Shown: positions 29,689 through 39,649 of the stretch, piece by piece | Layout of the letters: each line of letters opens with the position of its first letter | How positions within the stretch are numbered: the first letter of the stretch is position 1 | DNA from: an uncultured Algibacter sp. | Lineage (GTDB): Bacteria; Bacteroidota; Bacteroidia; Flavobacteriales; Flavobacteriaceae | Assembly (NCBI RefSeq): GCF_947495675.1 | Contig: NZ_CANLZX010000007.1 | Coordinates: 87,224-151,223, forward strand | Length of the DNA: 64,000 nt | Direction: 5' to 3' | Translations under genes and position numbers: made by a program | Notes under the pieces: model-generated | Told to the model about the DNA's origin: nothing | What the model saw: only the letters and a program-made list of their open reading frames with translations | The model's database searches: none

Positions 29689-30624
29689 ATGAAAAAATCA
29701 AGATTCATTTATAAAATCTTATCAATTACTGCGTTATTTGTATTTACAGCATTCTTTTCATGTACAAAAGATGGGCTTGGGCTATCTGAAGACATCATAG
29801 TTTATGAAAACGTACCTGTTTCAGACCCTGATCCAGATCCAAACCCTATTCCTGTAGCTATTGATGAGGACACAGGATCTTATACAACATGTAATCCAGA
29901 TGGAGAAAATGTTACTAGAACATCAAACGATTTACCAAACCCTGTTAATGTAGGAACTATTGACGACCGTAGTTGTTATGCAAATTACAAAGAAAGTATT
30001 ATTGACGGTGTTACCTGGGGAATATATAATATAACTGCTGATTCTAATAATCAAGACGCAGCAGGCACCTTACAACCTCGAATAGAACGCTCATTACCTA
30101 TAGCAAACGCTAACGTAGGATCTTTTGTTAAATTTAAAGGAGACTTTAGAATTCTAGAAGTAGGTGATGCGGGATCTTTTGATCAAGATGGCACTTACAT
30201 AGCACAGGCCAAAGGTCAACATACTGGTGGTGGTGGTTCTCCGGATCCTGCTATTTGTTTATATCTAGCAAAGCCAGTTTATGGTACAGGTATCAATGCA
30301 GACAAGCAAGTGGCTTTCGATATTTATGCAGAGCGTATCTTAGAACGTGGTGGCTCAGGTAGTGGCAGAGAAGTAGTTCTACTAAAAAGAGTTACTAAAA
30401 ATGAAATAACCTCTTTTGATTTAGAAGTAGGTTTTAAAGTAGACCCAACCGATGCTACTAAAAAAATACATTATTGTAATGCCATAATTGGTGGTGAATC
30501 ATTTAACTGGAATATTCCTGATCCTGAAAGAGGAACACAATCGAAAATTAGATATGGCGCATACCGCGTTAAAGGTGGAAGAGCACAAATTAGGTGGGCA
30601 AACACGACGCATGAAAGAGTTTAA
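29689..30624 (+). CDS. PL28-like lipoprotein (single catalytic domain)
   Basis: 311 residues: lipoprotein signal (MKKSRFIYKILSITAL, lipobox FFSC|TK near residue 25), a short Pro/Asp-rich linker (SDPDPDPNPIP) typical of surface-exposed flavobacterial lipoproteins, then one domain (about 65-310) strongly similar to the central domain of the T9SS protein at 23816-25825. Shared stretches include [41 protein letters not shown] and [12 protein letters not shown]. It lacks the lectin-like modules and the sorting domain. If the domain is a PL28 ulvan lyase, the cell has one released and one surface-tethered version; the tethered one would trim chains near the SusCD importers. It is the only enzyme gene on the plus strand and has its own operator and terminator. 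Confidence 0.65.
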   Translation: MKKSRFIYKILSITALFVFTAFFSCTKDGLGLSEDIIVYENVPVSDPDPDPNPIPVAIDEDTGSYTTCNPDGENVTRTSNDLPNPVNVGTIDDRSCYANYKESIIDGVTWGIYNITADSNNQDAAGTLQPRIERSLPIANANVGSFVKFKGDFRILEVGDAGSFDQDGTYIAQAKGQHTGGGGSPDPAICLYLAKPVYGTGINADKQVAFDIYAERILERGGSGSGREVVLLKRVTKNEITSFDLEVGFKVDPTDATKKIHYCNAIIGGESFNWNIPDPERGTQSKIRYGAYRVKGGRAQIRWANTTHERV

Positions 30625-30673
30625 ATATAAGCTTATGCGAAAGTGTACTTAATATTCTATAAATATTATAATT

Positions 30674-30709
30674 AAAAAAAGCCAGAAAATATATTTTCTG
30701 GCTTTTTTT
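30674..30709 (+). terminator. Rho-independent terminator of PL28-like lipoprotein gene
   Basis: GCCAGAAAAT (30681-30690) pairs with ATTTTCTGGC (30693-30702), with A7 before and T7 after. It lies 50 bp past the stop codon. Its core matches the terminator of the related gene at 23756-23788. Confidence 0.85.
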
Positions 30710-30787
30710 ATAATTATTTTATCTTAAAATCTCTTGTTAGATACTTTATTCTGTATTAAAATATTGAGTTATAACAAGAAGAAAAGA

Positions 30788-33385
30788 TTAATTAACTCTT
30801 CTTAGCTTTATACCACTAAGTCTGGTTTTCCCTTTTCTAGCCTTAAATTCTACGGTAACACCTTTATCATCTTCAATTGTTATTAAAAAACGTTTGGAAA
30901 CACCTCGGTCATTTCCGTACTCCTTTTTTAGATTTATGTTACTCCAAAGCGTTTTACCATTAACAATAATATCCATAACGTTATCATCTTTGGTATTTAA
31001 CTCTGCTAAGAGTAATGACAATTCATAAGTACCATTAGGGGCATCAAATTTATAGGCGTCAATACCTAAACGTTGGGTTTGATAAATTGGATCGTTTTCC
31101 GTTCCTTTAATACTCACATCAACACCTATATTATTTCTTCGTTTACTTTTAAATCTTAAAAAATCGCCACCTACATAGCCATAGCCACCTTTTTCATATG
31201 CTTTATCCGGCATCCATAAATAATCTACATTATGGCTTTCAATAAAAAAACAATAAGAGCCAACATTAATTGCAACCTCTTTAAAAGGATTGGTTTTACT
31301 ATTTAAGTTTTTAGGCTGTAGTGTAAATTCTATTAAGGCGAAGTCTTTTAAAGTTTCCCCGCCCTTTTCCGAGATTACTTCAATCAAGTTTTGTCCTTGT
31401 TGAAACGGCACATTGAATATTGCCGTTGAAAAATCAAAATATTGTTTTCCTAGAGACTTACCGTTTAAAATTAATTCTACTTCATCACTATTTCCTACTA
31501 CAGTTATAGGCTGTGTAGCTACATTTGCCCCTTCATTATCTTCAATACCAGATCTTTTATTCCAAGATTTTGAAGCTATGGCTAAAAATGGAGTTTCTTT
31601 TAATAAGGCTTGATACAAATAATACGCATCTTTCTTTTCTCGTGAAGCTGACACTAAACCTTTGTTGTTAATATGCGGCACCGCATCTTTTCTATGTTCC
31701 ACTTGAAAATCTGCATAATTCCAAACGTTTGCTCCAACAATTTCAGGAATATCTAAAATAGCTTTCATGTATGCCTTGTGTAGAAGAAACTGATAATCTA
31801 CACTAAAATCAAATCGGGTTGGGTTATAAGACCTTATTCTGGGGTCTGCTCCTCCTCCATATTCACTTAAAATAAAAGGTTTATCTGGGTCTAACTCTAA
31901 TGATCGCTTAACTAAACTTCTTAAATTCTTATCAATGTCTTCTAATTCTTCAATATACCAACCATAATATTTATTATACCCTACAATATCCGTTACTCTA
32001 ATTCCTAAATTATCTTGGTAAGCTGGTTCTCTAAAAAACACAGAGTAAGAACTACGTGTTGTATCTTCTTCTTTAATAGTTTTTGCTAATGCTTTATGTG
32101 TACTTATAAAATGCTTAATGTAGTCTTCACCAAGTTTATCAGGCGCTTTCATAGTAGTTTCGTTTCCTAAATTCCATGCTACAATAGCTGGATTATTATA
32201 ATTAAAACGAATAGCCTCTTTTAGCATATTAATACTATTTTGTTTACCAGCTTCGTTTGCCGCTGCTTTGTCTACAAATGGTATTTCTAGGGTTGCAATA
32301 AAGCCTAATTTATTACACATTTCTAAAATAGCCGGATCTTGTGGATAATGAGCAATGCGTAAGAAATTAGATCCCATTTCTTTGAGCAACTTCATATCAT
32401 TACGGTGAATTTCATCACTTACTGCATTTGCTTTTCCATAAAAATCTTGATGTCTACATGTGCCAATAAGTTTGGTTTGTTTTCCGTTGATAAAGAAGCC
32501 TTTTTTAGCATCGAAACTAAACCATCTAAAACCAACAACATTCTCAATACGGTCTAATACATTATCTTTTTTATCTACTACTTCTGAAACTAATTTATAT
32601 AAGTACGGATTATCTGGAGACCATAAATTTGGTTTAGAAATTGTAAATTCACTTATAACATCTTTCCCGAATGCTGTTTTAGTTTTTACTTGTTTAACAG
32701 GATTATTTTCGGCATCAAACAAAGATTGCCTTACATAATAGGTGCCTTTTTTTGGTCTTACTAATTTTGATTGAACAGAAACTTTTGCAGAAGCTTCAGA
32801 CACTTCTGGTGTTCTGATAAATATGGCATTAGCACCTACATTGGCAACTTCAAAATGAATTGGTTTTGTAATGATTAATTGAATGTCACGATAAATACCT
32901 CCGTAAAATGAAAAATCTGCAGCTTGTGGCACAATTTCATCATTATGAGCATTGTTTACTTTAACCCAAATTTGATTCTTACCAGGTTTTAAAGCTGATG
33001 TAATATCTCTACTAAATGATGTATACCCGCCAATATGATCTTTGCCAACTGCTTTACCATTTACAAATAACGATGCTACCTGATTAGCAGCTTCAAACAA
33101 TAAAAAAACTTGCTGATTTTCGTAAACTTGCGGAATTTCTAAGGTTTTTTTATACCAAGCTACTCCACGATAATAACCATCTTGATCGTCTAAAATATCT
33201 TTGGTATTCCATGAATGTGGAATGGTTACTTTTTCCCAGGATACTGAATCATCATTTGAAAAAGGCTTATCGATACTTCCTTTATGAAAGTGCCATAAAT
33301 CATTTACAGTTTCTATATGCCGTACGCTTTGAGCCTTGCTTATTAAAACAAAACTTAATAAAATAAGGGAGAAAGTTTTTTTCAT
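30788..33385 (-). CDS. GH2 glycoside hydrolase (beta-galactosidase/glucuronidase type) with malectin-like C-terminal domain
   Basis: 865 residues, Sec signal (about 1-18, ending SKAQ). GH2 layout: jelly-roll domain (about 20-180, WEKVTIPHSWNTKD), immunoglobulin-like domain (about 185-290), TIM barrel (about 290-600), a bacterial Ig-like domain and a C-terminal malectin-like domain (about 700-865, INVGSYCFF to SGIKLRRV). Both catalytic Glu motifs are present: acid/base in AIVAWNLGNETT and nucleophile in PFILSEYGGG. This contrasts with the GH2 at the left edge, whose acid/base position is His. Candidate role: removal of beta-linked glucuronate or galactose from oligosaccharides. Single-gene unit with an octamer-repeat promoter of the weakest match. 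Confidence 0.9.
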   Translation of the reverse strand: MKKTFSLILLSFVLISKAQSVRHIETVNDLWHFHKGSIDKPFSNDDSVSWEKVTIPHSWNTKDILDDQDGYYRGVAWYKKTLEIPQVYENQQVFLLFEAANQVASLFVNGKAVGKDHIGGYTSFSRDITSALKPGKNQIWVKVNNAHNDEIVPQAADFSFYGGIYRDIQLIITKPIHFEVANVGANAIFIRTPEVSEASAKVSVQSKLVRPKKGTYYVRQSLFDAENNPVKQVKTKTAFGKDVISEFTISKPNLWSPDNPYLYKLVSEVVDKKDNVLDRIENVVGFRWFSFDAKKGFFINGKQTKLIGTCRHQDFYGKANAVSDEIHRNDMKLLKEMGSNFLRIAHYPQDPAILEMCNKLGFIATLEIPFVDKAAANEAGKQNSINMLKEAIRFNYNNPAIVAWNLGNETTMKAPDKLGEDYIKHFISTHKALAKTIKEEDTTRSSYSVFFREPAYQDNLGIRVTDIVGYNKYYGWYIEELEDIDKNLRSLVKRSLELDPDKPFILSEYGGGADPRIRSYNPTRFDFSVDYQFLLHKAYMKAILDIPEIVGANVWNYADFQVEHRKDAVPHINNKGLVSASREKKDAYYLYQALLKETPFLAIASKSWNKRSGIEDNEGANVATQPITVVGNSDEVELILNGKSLGKQYFDFSTAIFNVPFQQGQNLIEVISEKGGETLKDFALIEFTLQPKNLNSKTNPFKEVAINVGSYCFFIESHNVDYLWMPDKAYEKGGYGYVGGDFLRFKSKRRNNIGVDVSIKGTENDPIYQTQRLGIDAYKFDAPNGTYELSLLLAELNTKDDNVMDIIVNGKTLWSNINLKKEYGNDRGVSKRFLITIEDDKGVTVEFKARKGKTRLSGIKLRRVN

Positions 33386-33429
33386 TATTATTTATAATTT
33401 GGTATTTATTTTAAGTCTTCTAATCATAT

Positions 33430-33475
33430 CAATATTAAAGAAATATACCTTTTAAACAATCCTGCTCTGTTATGT
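33430..33475 (-). promoter_or_regulatory. Degenerate octamer-repeat operator and -7 box, GH2 gene
   Basis: Gene strand: ACATAACA-GA-GCAGGATT (33475 to 33458). The distal unit is poor and the proximal one good. The TAATATTG box (33437-33430) keeps the 21-position spacing. It ends 73 bp from the start codon. Confidence 0.6.
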
Positions 33476-33485
33476 AAAACTTAAT

Positions 33486-33523
33486 AAAAAAACCTGTCGT
33501 ATGTTATACATTTGACAGGTTTT
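33486..33523 (-). terminator. Putative terminator hairpin upstream of the GH2 operator
   Basis: AAAACCTGTC (33489-33498) pairs with GACAGGTTTT (33514-33523); on the minus strand a T7 run follows the stem. It would insulate the GH2 promoter from readthrough. The 195 bp between it and the next hairpin hold nothing recognisable. Confidence 0.6.
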
Positions 33524-33718
33524 AAAAATAGTTTACATGCAGTTTTTTTTGCATTTGAGTATTGTTTAGCATATTCTGTGTTAATGTATTAATAGTATAA
33601 AACTTAGAACTCTAAAAAAAAGGCATTAGCATAAGTATTTTAGTACCATAAACTATAATTTGTTTAAGCTTGTTTAAAATCATATAAAACCCAAGGACAA
33701 ACTTAATTTCTAACAAAC

Positions 33719-33753
33719 AAAAAAAAGGCCATTTAAAAAATTAAATGGCCTTT
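33719..33753 (-). terminator. Rho-independent terminator of the small T9SS protein gene
   Basis: GGCCATTTAA (33727-33736) pairs with TTAAATGGCC (33741-33750), followed on the minus strand by a long T run. It lies about 20 bp past the stop codon. Confidence 0.85.
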
Positions 33754-33773
33754 CTTTAAAAAGTTGTAAATAT

Positions 33774-34655
33774 TTATTTTTTCACAATCTTTTTGCTTAT
33801 GCTACCTTTATCGCTTGCAATTTTAACAATATAAATACCAGTAGATAAAGCACTAGTATCTATAGATAAAGAAGTCTCTTGGTTTAGGTTACGAGATAAA
33901 ACTCTTTTTCCTAATAAACTATAAACACTAACCTCTTTAATATTTGGAGATAAGCCTTTAATTGATAATTCATTATTTACAGGATTTGAAACAAATATTG
34001 AGCTTGCATCAAAATCTATAGTACTTAACGCAGCAACAAGATGAAATTGTATCACATCAATTCCTGCACCATCAAATTGAACAGGGTCACCTGCTGCAGA
34101 TGGAACTACCCCATATCTTGAATTAGTACCAATTGTATTTTTTAGAAATAATGCATTGTTTCCATCTGCTGGGTTAGATCCAGTAGCATCTGCAAGTCCC
34201 TCTGCATTAACTTTAGTTTTTCTTCTTTGAAACTGATCTAGACCAGAATGATCTGCAGAATAGGTAATCGGATCTGTTGTATCATCGTATGCTACACTTA
34301 TCGGATCACCAGGTCTAACGGCAAGGGTTAGACTAGGATGTGCTGAGTCGTCGGCTGTACACAAGGTAACGGGTCCTAAACCAGTAATGTTTCCCGTAAT
34401 TTCCATCAATCCAGCAGTAGCAGGAGTTCTATGACCTTTTATAGTCCAAAGTTGTGTTTCATCATCACCTGGTAATTCTTCGGCCCATTCTATAGTACCT
34501 AAAGAAGTGTTAACTGTAACGTAAAGATTCGGAGTTAAACCTGATGTTGAAATTTTATAAGTACCTTCCACAGTATACAATGCTTGCCCCTGTAATTGAA
34601 GCGCAAACATAGTTAACAATAAAAAAGCACTAATTTTTAAAGTAATTTTTTTCAT
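33774..34655 (-). CDS. Small T9SS-secreted protein of unknown function, possible lectin
   Basis: 293 residues from ATG 34653-34655 (MKKITLKISAFLLL signal, cleavage near LQGQA). The frame is open up to 34790, but that stretch contains the operator and has no signal character, so the internal start is chosen. The mature part (about 22-215) begins LYTVEGTYKISTSG and contains a QLWTIKGH segment faintly like the lectin-like modules of the PL28-like protein. The end (about 225-293, FVSNPVNNELSIKG to SKKIVKK) is a T9SS type A sorting domain. No family recognised. Because it shares the operator of the lyases and is surface-sorted, a carbohydrate-binding role is a reasonable guess, no more. Single-gene unit. 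Confidence 0.75.
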   Translation of the reverse strand: MKKITLKISAFLLLTMFALQLQGQALYTVEGTYKISTSGLTPNLYVTVNTSLGTIEWAEELPGDDETQLWTIKGHRTPATAGLMEITGNITGLGPVTLCTADDSAHPSLTLAVRPGDPISVAYDDTTDPITYSADHSGLDQFQRRKTKVNAEGLADATGSNPADGNNALFLKNTIGTNSRYGVVPSAAGDPVQFDGAGIDVIQFHLVAALSTIDFDASSIFVSNPVNNELSIKGLSPNIKEVSVYSLLGKRVLSRNLNQETSLSIDTSALSTGIYIVKIASDKGSISKKIVKK

Positions 34656-34686
34656 AATTTTAGTTTTAGTTTTAATTAATATTAGT

Positions 34687-34732
34687 ACAATATATAAACA
34701 CTTATTAATCATATTATCCTGTACTATCCTGT
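34687..34732 (-). promoter_or_regulatory. Octamer direct-repeat operator and -7 box, T9SS protein gene
   Basis: Gene strand: ACAGGATA-GT-ACAGGATA (34732 to 34715), the most perfect copy, with a TATATTGT box (34694-34687) at the 21-position spacing. It ends 60 bp from the start at 34655 and so supports that start. Confidence 0.78.
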
Positions 34733-34838
34733 TCTTAGTTTTATTAACACAGAAAAAAGTGTTAAAAGTGTTTAAAAACCAATAATTCAAGGCTTTAAAA
34801 CTAAATTAAAAAATAAAAATTAGTTAAATAATGCTATT

Positions 34839-35966
34839 CTAATTAAATTTTAAAACTTCACTACCTGCCATTAAAAAAGCGCCAGTACCAAAATTTTGCC
34901 AAGAATCAGCCGATGCTGGCTCAGGAAATGCGCCAATATTTTGTACCCAACCTACGCGACCATCGTTGTGCTGGCAATTTGCTATTGCATTCCAAGCTTT
35001 AATAACTGCTGGTTTATGTTTTTTATCTAGCAAACCGTTGTTTATACCCCAAGCTAAAGCAAACGTATGGAATCCACTACCGCTAACTTCGCCATGATTG
35101 TAAGATTCTGGGCTTAGTAAACTTGTTCTCCATAAACCATCTTCTGGTTGAATGGCTAACATTTTAGCAGCCATTTCTTTATAAAGTTTTTCATAAAACG
35201 GACGGTGCTGATAATCTTGTGGCATATCATCTAAAATTAAAGCTAAACCAGCTATAACCCAACCATTTCCTCTAGACCAAAATACTTTTTTACCATTTGG
35301 TTCTTTACTATCTTTATCGTTACCTTGCCATACAAAACGCATATCTCTTGCAAACAACTGCTCTTCCTCATCATATAATTTATTATAAGTTTGCATATAA
35401 AATTTATGCATCTCTTCTAAATACTTTGGTTGCGCTGTGTGTTTTGCATACAAATTTAATACTGGCGGCGCCATAAATAAAGCATCACACCACCACCATA
35501 AAATATCTTTTCCTTCTTTACCCGGATTTTTACCCGATTTCCAGTTGTCATCTTCATATAAATGTACATCCAAGAATTTTTTTGTAGGCTCTAAGTCTAC
35601 AAAATTTCTTCTTTTCTCATTCCTATCAATATATATATAACTATATGAGATGGCAACATCATCAGCGTGATGTAAACGTTTATAAGTTTGCCAATTATTC
35701 CAATAAGCTTGGTTCTTAAGAGCAGCCATGTACATCATATTTTTGGTTGCTTTGTGCGCTCTAGCAACCCCTACGTAATAAGCCCCTGCTGTCCAATCTG
35801 TAGGTGCAATAGCAAAAATAGGGTGCGCTTCTTGCCATTCTAAAGCTTTAATCATAGAGGATTTCACCTTAGCTTTATCTATAGTTTGAGTTGCAGTTAC
35901 TTTTTGAGCTGTTGAACAATTGAATAATAATACAACTGCTACAAGTGTTAAAATTGTTTTATTCAT
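34839..35966 (-). CDS. GH105 unsaturated uronyl hydrolase, lipoprotein
   Basis: 375 residues with a lipoprotein-like signal (LLFNC|STAQ, residue 17). It is a typical GH105 (alpha/alpha)6 toroid: HHADD (99-103), [12 protein letters not shown] with the conserved Asp161, FWSRGNGWV, and [15 protein letters not shown] near the end. Family members hydrate the 4,5 double bond of the unsaturated uronate left by a lyase, freeing 5-keto-4-deoxyuronate and the next sugar (here probably rhamnose-3-sulfate). Length is normal. It is the last gene of the GH43-GH3-GH105 operon, 6 bp after GH3, and fits downstream of the PL28-like and BNR lyases. Confidence 0.93.
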   Translation of the reverse strand: MNKTILTLVAVVLLFNCSTAQKVTATQTIDKAKVKSSMIKALEWQEAHPIFAIAPTDWTAGAYYVGVARAHKATKNMMYMAALKNQAYWNNWQTYKRLHHADDVAISYSYIYIDRNEKRRNFVDLEPTKKFLDVHLYEDDNWKSGKNPGKEGKDILWWWCDALFMAPPVLNLYAKHTAQPKYLEEMHKFYMQTYNKLYDEEEQLFARDMRFVWQGNDKDSKEPNGKKVFWSRGNGWVIAGLALILDDMPQDYQHRPFYEKLYKEMAAKMLAIQPEDGLWRTSLLSPESYNHGEVSGSGFHTFALAWGINNGLLDKKHKPAVIKAWNAIANCQHNDGRVGWVQNIGAFPEPASADSWQNFGTGAFLMAGSEVLKFN

Positions 35967-35972
35967 TATATC

Positions 35973-38237
35973 TTACTTTTTTAGTTTGAATGTTGTTTCT
36001 AAATACTCTTGCGAAGAGGTTCCTATCTTTACGGTATAGTCTCCAGCTTCTAAAACTTTTTCCATTGAAATACCTGTAAACTCTAACATTTTTGGTGTTA
36101 TTTTAAATGAAACGGTTTTGCTTTCTCCAGCATCTAATTCTATTTTTTCAAAGGCTTTTAATTCTTTATCTGGTCGTGTTACTGAACCTATTTCATCTTT
36201 AATATACATTTGCACCACTTCTTTAGCCTTAACACTACCATTGTTAGTGACTTTTACACTTACCTCTAACTCTGTATTTGGTGTTATTTCAGTATTTGAA
36301 ATTGCAATATCTGAATATTTGAAATCGCCATAACTTAACCCATGACCAAAAGGATATAACGGCCCTTTACCCAAGAATAAATATTCTTTTTTATAGTTGA
36401 TTTCTTTCATGCTATAATGGTATGGCAATTGACCAATAGATCGTGGAATTGTAACTGGTGATCTTCCTGATGGCGATACCTCTCCAAAGATAATTCTTGC
36501 TGTAGATTCGTCTCCAAATTCACTTAAATCCCAAGTGTCTAAAATAGCATCTGCATGCTCTGAAATAGCATTTATAGATAATGTTCTTCTGTGTTTTAAC
36601 ACTACAATAACTGGTTTTCCTAACGCTTTAATTTTTTCAACGAGCTCGTCTTGAGGGCCAACAGGATCAATAGTTGCTCTATCGCCTAGTGTACTATTAC
36701 TAAAATAAGCTTCTTTAGCGGTATACTTATCGCCTCCTAAAAATAAGATATTTACATCTGCAGATCTTGCTTTATTTACTAAACTCGCAATAGCTTTAGG
36801 ATCTCTTTCTAAAAGTTCTGGTGCCCCACCTTTTTGATTGGTTAATTGAAAGCCTTTTTCTGCTATAAACTTCACATTTGAACCTGCAGCAGATTCAAAC
36901 ATTGCTTTTGTATCTTCATTTAATAATGGACCTAATAGTGCCACTTTTAAAGACTTGTTTTTTGATAGCGGTAAGGCTTTATTTTCGTTCTTTAATAAGA
37001 TTACAGACTCTAAATCTGATTCTTTAGCTAATTCTAAAGATGATGCTGCTCTTACGCCTTTTTTAACAGCTTCAATATCGATATACGGATTATCAAATAA
37101 TCCTAAAATGAATTTTGTTCTTAACACACGTCTTACAGATCTATCAATTAGTTTTTCAAGTTCTGGGTTTTTCTTTACCATTTCAGGTAAGTATGCATAA
37201 GAATCTTCAGCATATAAATCGATATCGATTCCTGCTTCTAAGCCCATTTGTGCTGCGGCTTCTGGAGATTCTGCAACACCCATAAAATAATACAAACGTG
37301 CTATATCATTTGAATCTGAAACTACATAACCTTCAAATCCCCATTGATCGCGCAATACACCAGTTAACAATTCTGGATTACCATGACTAGCTACACCGTT
37401 TAAATCGCCATGTGATGCCATAATCCCTAATGTTTTTGCTTCTTTTACTGCTGCTTCAAATGGCGGATAAATTTCATCAATTAAGGTTCTTTCTGAAATT
37501 TCGATTGCTGCAAAGTTTGAGCCTCCTAATACTTGCCCGTATCCTGCAAAGTGTTTAGCTACGGCACCAATATGTGTTCCGTTTCCTAAACCTTCATAAT
37601 TACCTTGTACACCAATTATAGCATTTTTAACCATTTGCGTTGTTAAATAGGTATCTTCTCCAAATGCTTCACTCATTCGTCCAAAACGTGGATCGCGTAC
37701 AATATCTGCTTCTGGTGAGTGGCACATGTGCATCCCTCTTAATCGTGCTTCTCTACCTACTACATCCCATTGACGTCTTACCAAATCTGGATTGAATGAT
37801 GCTGCCGATGTCATTGGGCGACCAAACTTAGTACAGCCCTCTGCATCTACGCCGTTATAAGATTCTGTAACAAACAATGCAGGGATTCCCCAGCGATTAT
37901 TTTCTATAATATATTTTTGAAGTTCATTATTCAACTTAGCAGCAGCTACAGCATCAATATGCTCTCCAGGATTTTTTATACCTGCAATACCAATTTTAAG
38001 TTTTTCTTTAACTTTATCAGAAAGCTTTAAGTTGCCGTTTTCATCAGGTTTAGTACCTATATTTGCATGAAAAATTCGCATTTGTGCCACTTTCTCTTCA
38101 AGTGACAACTTTGGTAATAAAGCTTCTACGCGCTCATCAATGGATAATGAGGCGTCTTTATAATCTTTTGAAACAGTCTCCCCACAAGACGTAACAGCAA
38201 TACTGATTATTAAGCATAACGAAAATAATTTCTTCAT
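35973..38237 (-). CDS. GH3 glycoside hydrolase (beta-xylosidase/beta-glucosidase type), lipoprotein
   Basis: 754 residues, lipoprotein signal (SIAVTSC|GE near residue 18). GH3 layout: TIM barrel (about 30-390) with the family's KHFAGYGQVLGGSNF and HGDLNGVASHGNPELL segments and the nucleophile region GYVVSDSNDIARL; alpha/beta sandwich (about 410-600); C-terminal fibronectin III-like domain (about 640-754). It sits between GH43 (21 bp) and GH105 (6 bp) in one operon. GH3 enzymes of ulvan loci have been linked to xylose release; that specificity is inferred here from the GH43 partner rather than from the sequence. Confidence 0.92.
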   Translation of the reverse strand: MKKLFSLCLIISIAVTSCGETVSKDYKDASLSIDERVEALLPKLSLEEKVAQMRIFHANIGTKPDENGNLKLSDKVKEKLKIGIAGIKNPGEHIDAVAAAKLNNELQKYIIENNRWGIPALFVTESYNGVDAEGCTKFGRPMTSAASFNPDLVRRQWDVVGREARLRGMHMCHSPEADIVRDPRFGRMSEAFGEDTYLTTQMVKNAIIGVQGNYEGLGNGTHIGAVAKHFAGYGQVLGGSNFAAIEISERTLIDEIYPPFEAAVKEAKTLGIMASHGDLNGVASHGNPELLTGVLRDQWGFEGYVVSDSNDIARLYYFMGVAESPEAAAQMGLEAGIDIDLYAEDSYAYLPEMVKKNPELEKLIDRSVRRVLRTKFILGLFDNPYIDIEAVKKGVRAASSLELAKESDLESVILLKNENKALPLSKNKSLKVALLGPLLNEDTKAMFESAAGSNVKFIAEKGFQLTNQKGGAPELLERDPKAIASLVNKARSADVNILFLGGDKYTAKEAYFSNSTLGDRATIDPVGPQDELVEKIKALGKPVIVVLKHRRTLSINAISEHADAILDTWDLSEFGDESTARIIFGEVSPSGRSPVTIPRSIGQLPYHYSMKEINYKKEYLFLGKGPLYPFGHGLSYGDFKYSDIAISNTEITPNTELEVSVKVTNNGSVKAKEVVQMYIKDEIGSVTRPDKELKAFEKIELDAGESKTVSFKITPKMLEFTGISMEKVLEAGDYTVKIGTSSQEYLETTFKLKK

Positions 38238-38258
38238 TTTAGAGTTTTTAGTAGTTGT

Positions 38259-39602
38259 TTAATTTTTAAATTGAAATCTATTTAGTGTAAACGATTTATC
38301 TTTTATTCCTTTGTACACAAAACAAATAGATTGTATGTTTTTAATGTTTTCAATATCAAACTGTCTATTTTGAAGCGTATAAATATCATTTTTAGGCACA
38401 TTACAAGTAAATAGTAATTCACCATTAGAATGGTTAGCTCTAACTTCTATTTGAGCAGCTTCACGAGCTATCACCTGTAGCTCTATAGTATTTTTATCAT
38501 TCAACCCTTTTACATTTGGATATATGGTATAACTATTATCATGTTGAGGCTGTATTGAAAAACCTCCAATGGTATTTTCAATTTTATTAACACCTTCGGA
38601 TTTAAAATAATCTTCTGCTTCAATACTAGCATTTGCTTTATAATTACCAACACCAACACCATCTACTCGTATGGTTGCCATTTCTCCGTTGTCTTTAAAA
38701 TGCACGTAACTTATAAAGCTATCTCTAAAATAGCGATTTCCTGTTTGACTGATATCACAATATACATAGTACCATTGATTATGCCACTCAAAAAAACTAC
38801 CATGACGCCCTTGCAAAAAACCATTTGGCCAAGTAGGAGCGTTATACCCTTCTGCAAAACTTTCCTCTTTTATAACAGAATCTTTATATTCATAAGGGCC
38901 ATATAAGTTATCAGACATGGCATAAAAGCAACCCCAAGATAAATAATATTTACCATTGTATTTGTGAAGAAACGGTTTATCGTCAGTTGGCATTTTTTTG
39001 TTTTTTCCATCTGTATTGTATGGGCCTCTAACATTTGAAATCTCTATTTTTTTAGGTGTTTCTGCTAAACTTATCATATCATCATTCAGCTTTGCTATAT
39101 AATAATCCCAAACACCAAAAATGATATAATGCGCTCCATTTTCTTCAAAAATAGCCATATCGTATTCATGTGTTGGCGTTAAGTCTGAATTTAAAAGAGG
39201 TTTTCCTAAATCATCTTTCCAAGGTCCTGTTGGTGTATCTCCTACAACAACCCCTGTTTGTTCATTTCCTTCTGAAAAATACCAGTAATATTTTCCGTTT
39301 TTATATGCTGCATCCGTTGCCCAACATCTTGAAAAGTCTTTTCCTATATAGGTGTCTTTAGGATTTAAAACGCTTCGCTTTGTCCAATTCACTAAATCTG
39401 GAGACGACCACACCCACCAATCTTCCATAATAAATTTTTTATTATCAATGGATTTATCGTGAGATGCATAAACATAAGCTGTATCATTAAAAATATGAAT
39501 ATGCGGGTCGTTTAAACCTTGATTTGAGACTATTGGGTTTTGGGCATAGAAGTAACTAGTAAACACGAATAAAAAAACAGTATATGCGTATTTAAAATTC
39601 AT
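38259..39602 (-). CDS. GH43 glycoside hydrolase with C-terminal CBM6-like module
   Basis: 447 residues with a Sec signal (about 1-21, ending FYAQ). Five-bladed propeller of GH43 (about 22-320): QGLNDPHIHIF with Asp32 as likely general base, VWSSPDLVNWTKRS, HEYDMAIFEENG with the likely second Asp, and GRHGSFFEWHNQWY, which begins the last blade. Residues about 325-447 (ASIEAEDYF to LNRFQFKN) form a CBM6-like sandwich. Probable beta-xylosidase or arabinosidase; in an ulvan context xylose is the likelier product. First gene of the GH43-GH3-GH105 operon, with a strong octamer-repeat promoter. Confidence 0.9.
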   Translation of the reverse strand: MNFKYAYTVFLFVFTSYFYAQNPIVSNQGLNDPHIHIFNDTAYVYASHDKSIDNKKFIMEDWWVWSSPDLVNWTKRSVLNPKDTYIGKDFSRCWATDAAYKNGKYYWYFSEGNEQTGVVVGDTPTGPWKDDLGKPLLNSDLTPTHEYDMAIFEENGAHYIIFGVWDYYIAKLNDDMISLAETPKKIEISNVRGPYNTDGKNKKMPTDDKPFLHKYNGKYYLSWGCFYAMSDNLYGPYEYKDSVIKEESFAEGYNAPTWPNGFLQGRHGSFFEWHNQWYYVYCDISQTGNRYFRDSFISYVHFKDNGEMATIRVDGVGVGNYKANASIEAEDYFKSEGVNKIENTIGGFSIQPQHDNSYTIYPNVKGLNDKNTIELQVIAREAAQIEVRANHSNGELLFTCNVPKNDIYTLQNRQFDIENIKNIQSICFVYKGIKDKSFTLNRFQFKN

Positions 39603-39649
39603 AAACCTATTTGTTTTTTTGCTGGATTTTAACTGAATATATTAGTGAA

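Noticed and set aside
34656..34790. Longer start for the small T9SS protein (ATG at 34790)
   Set aside because: The extra 45 residues contain the operator and -7 box and no signal peptide; a Sec signal begins at 34655.
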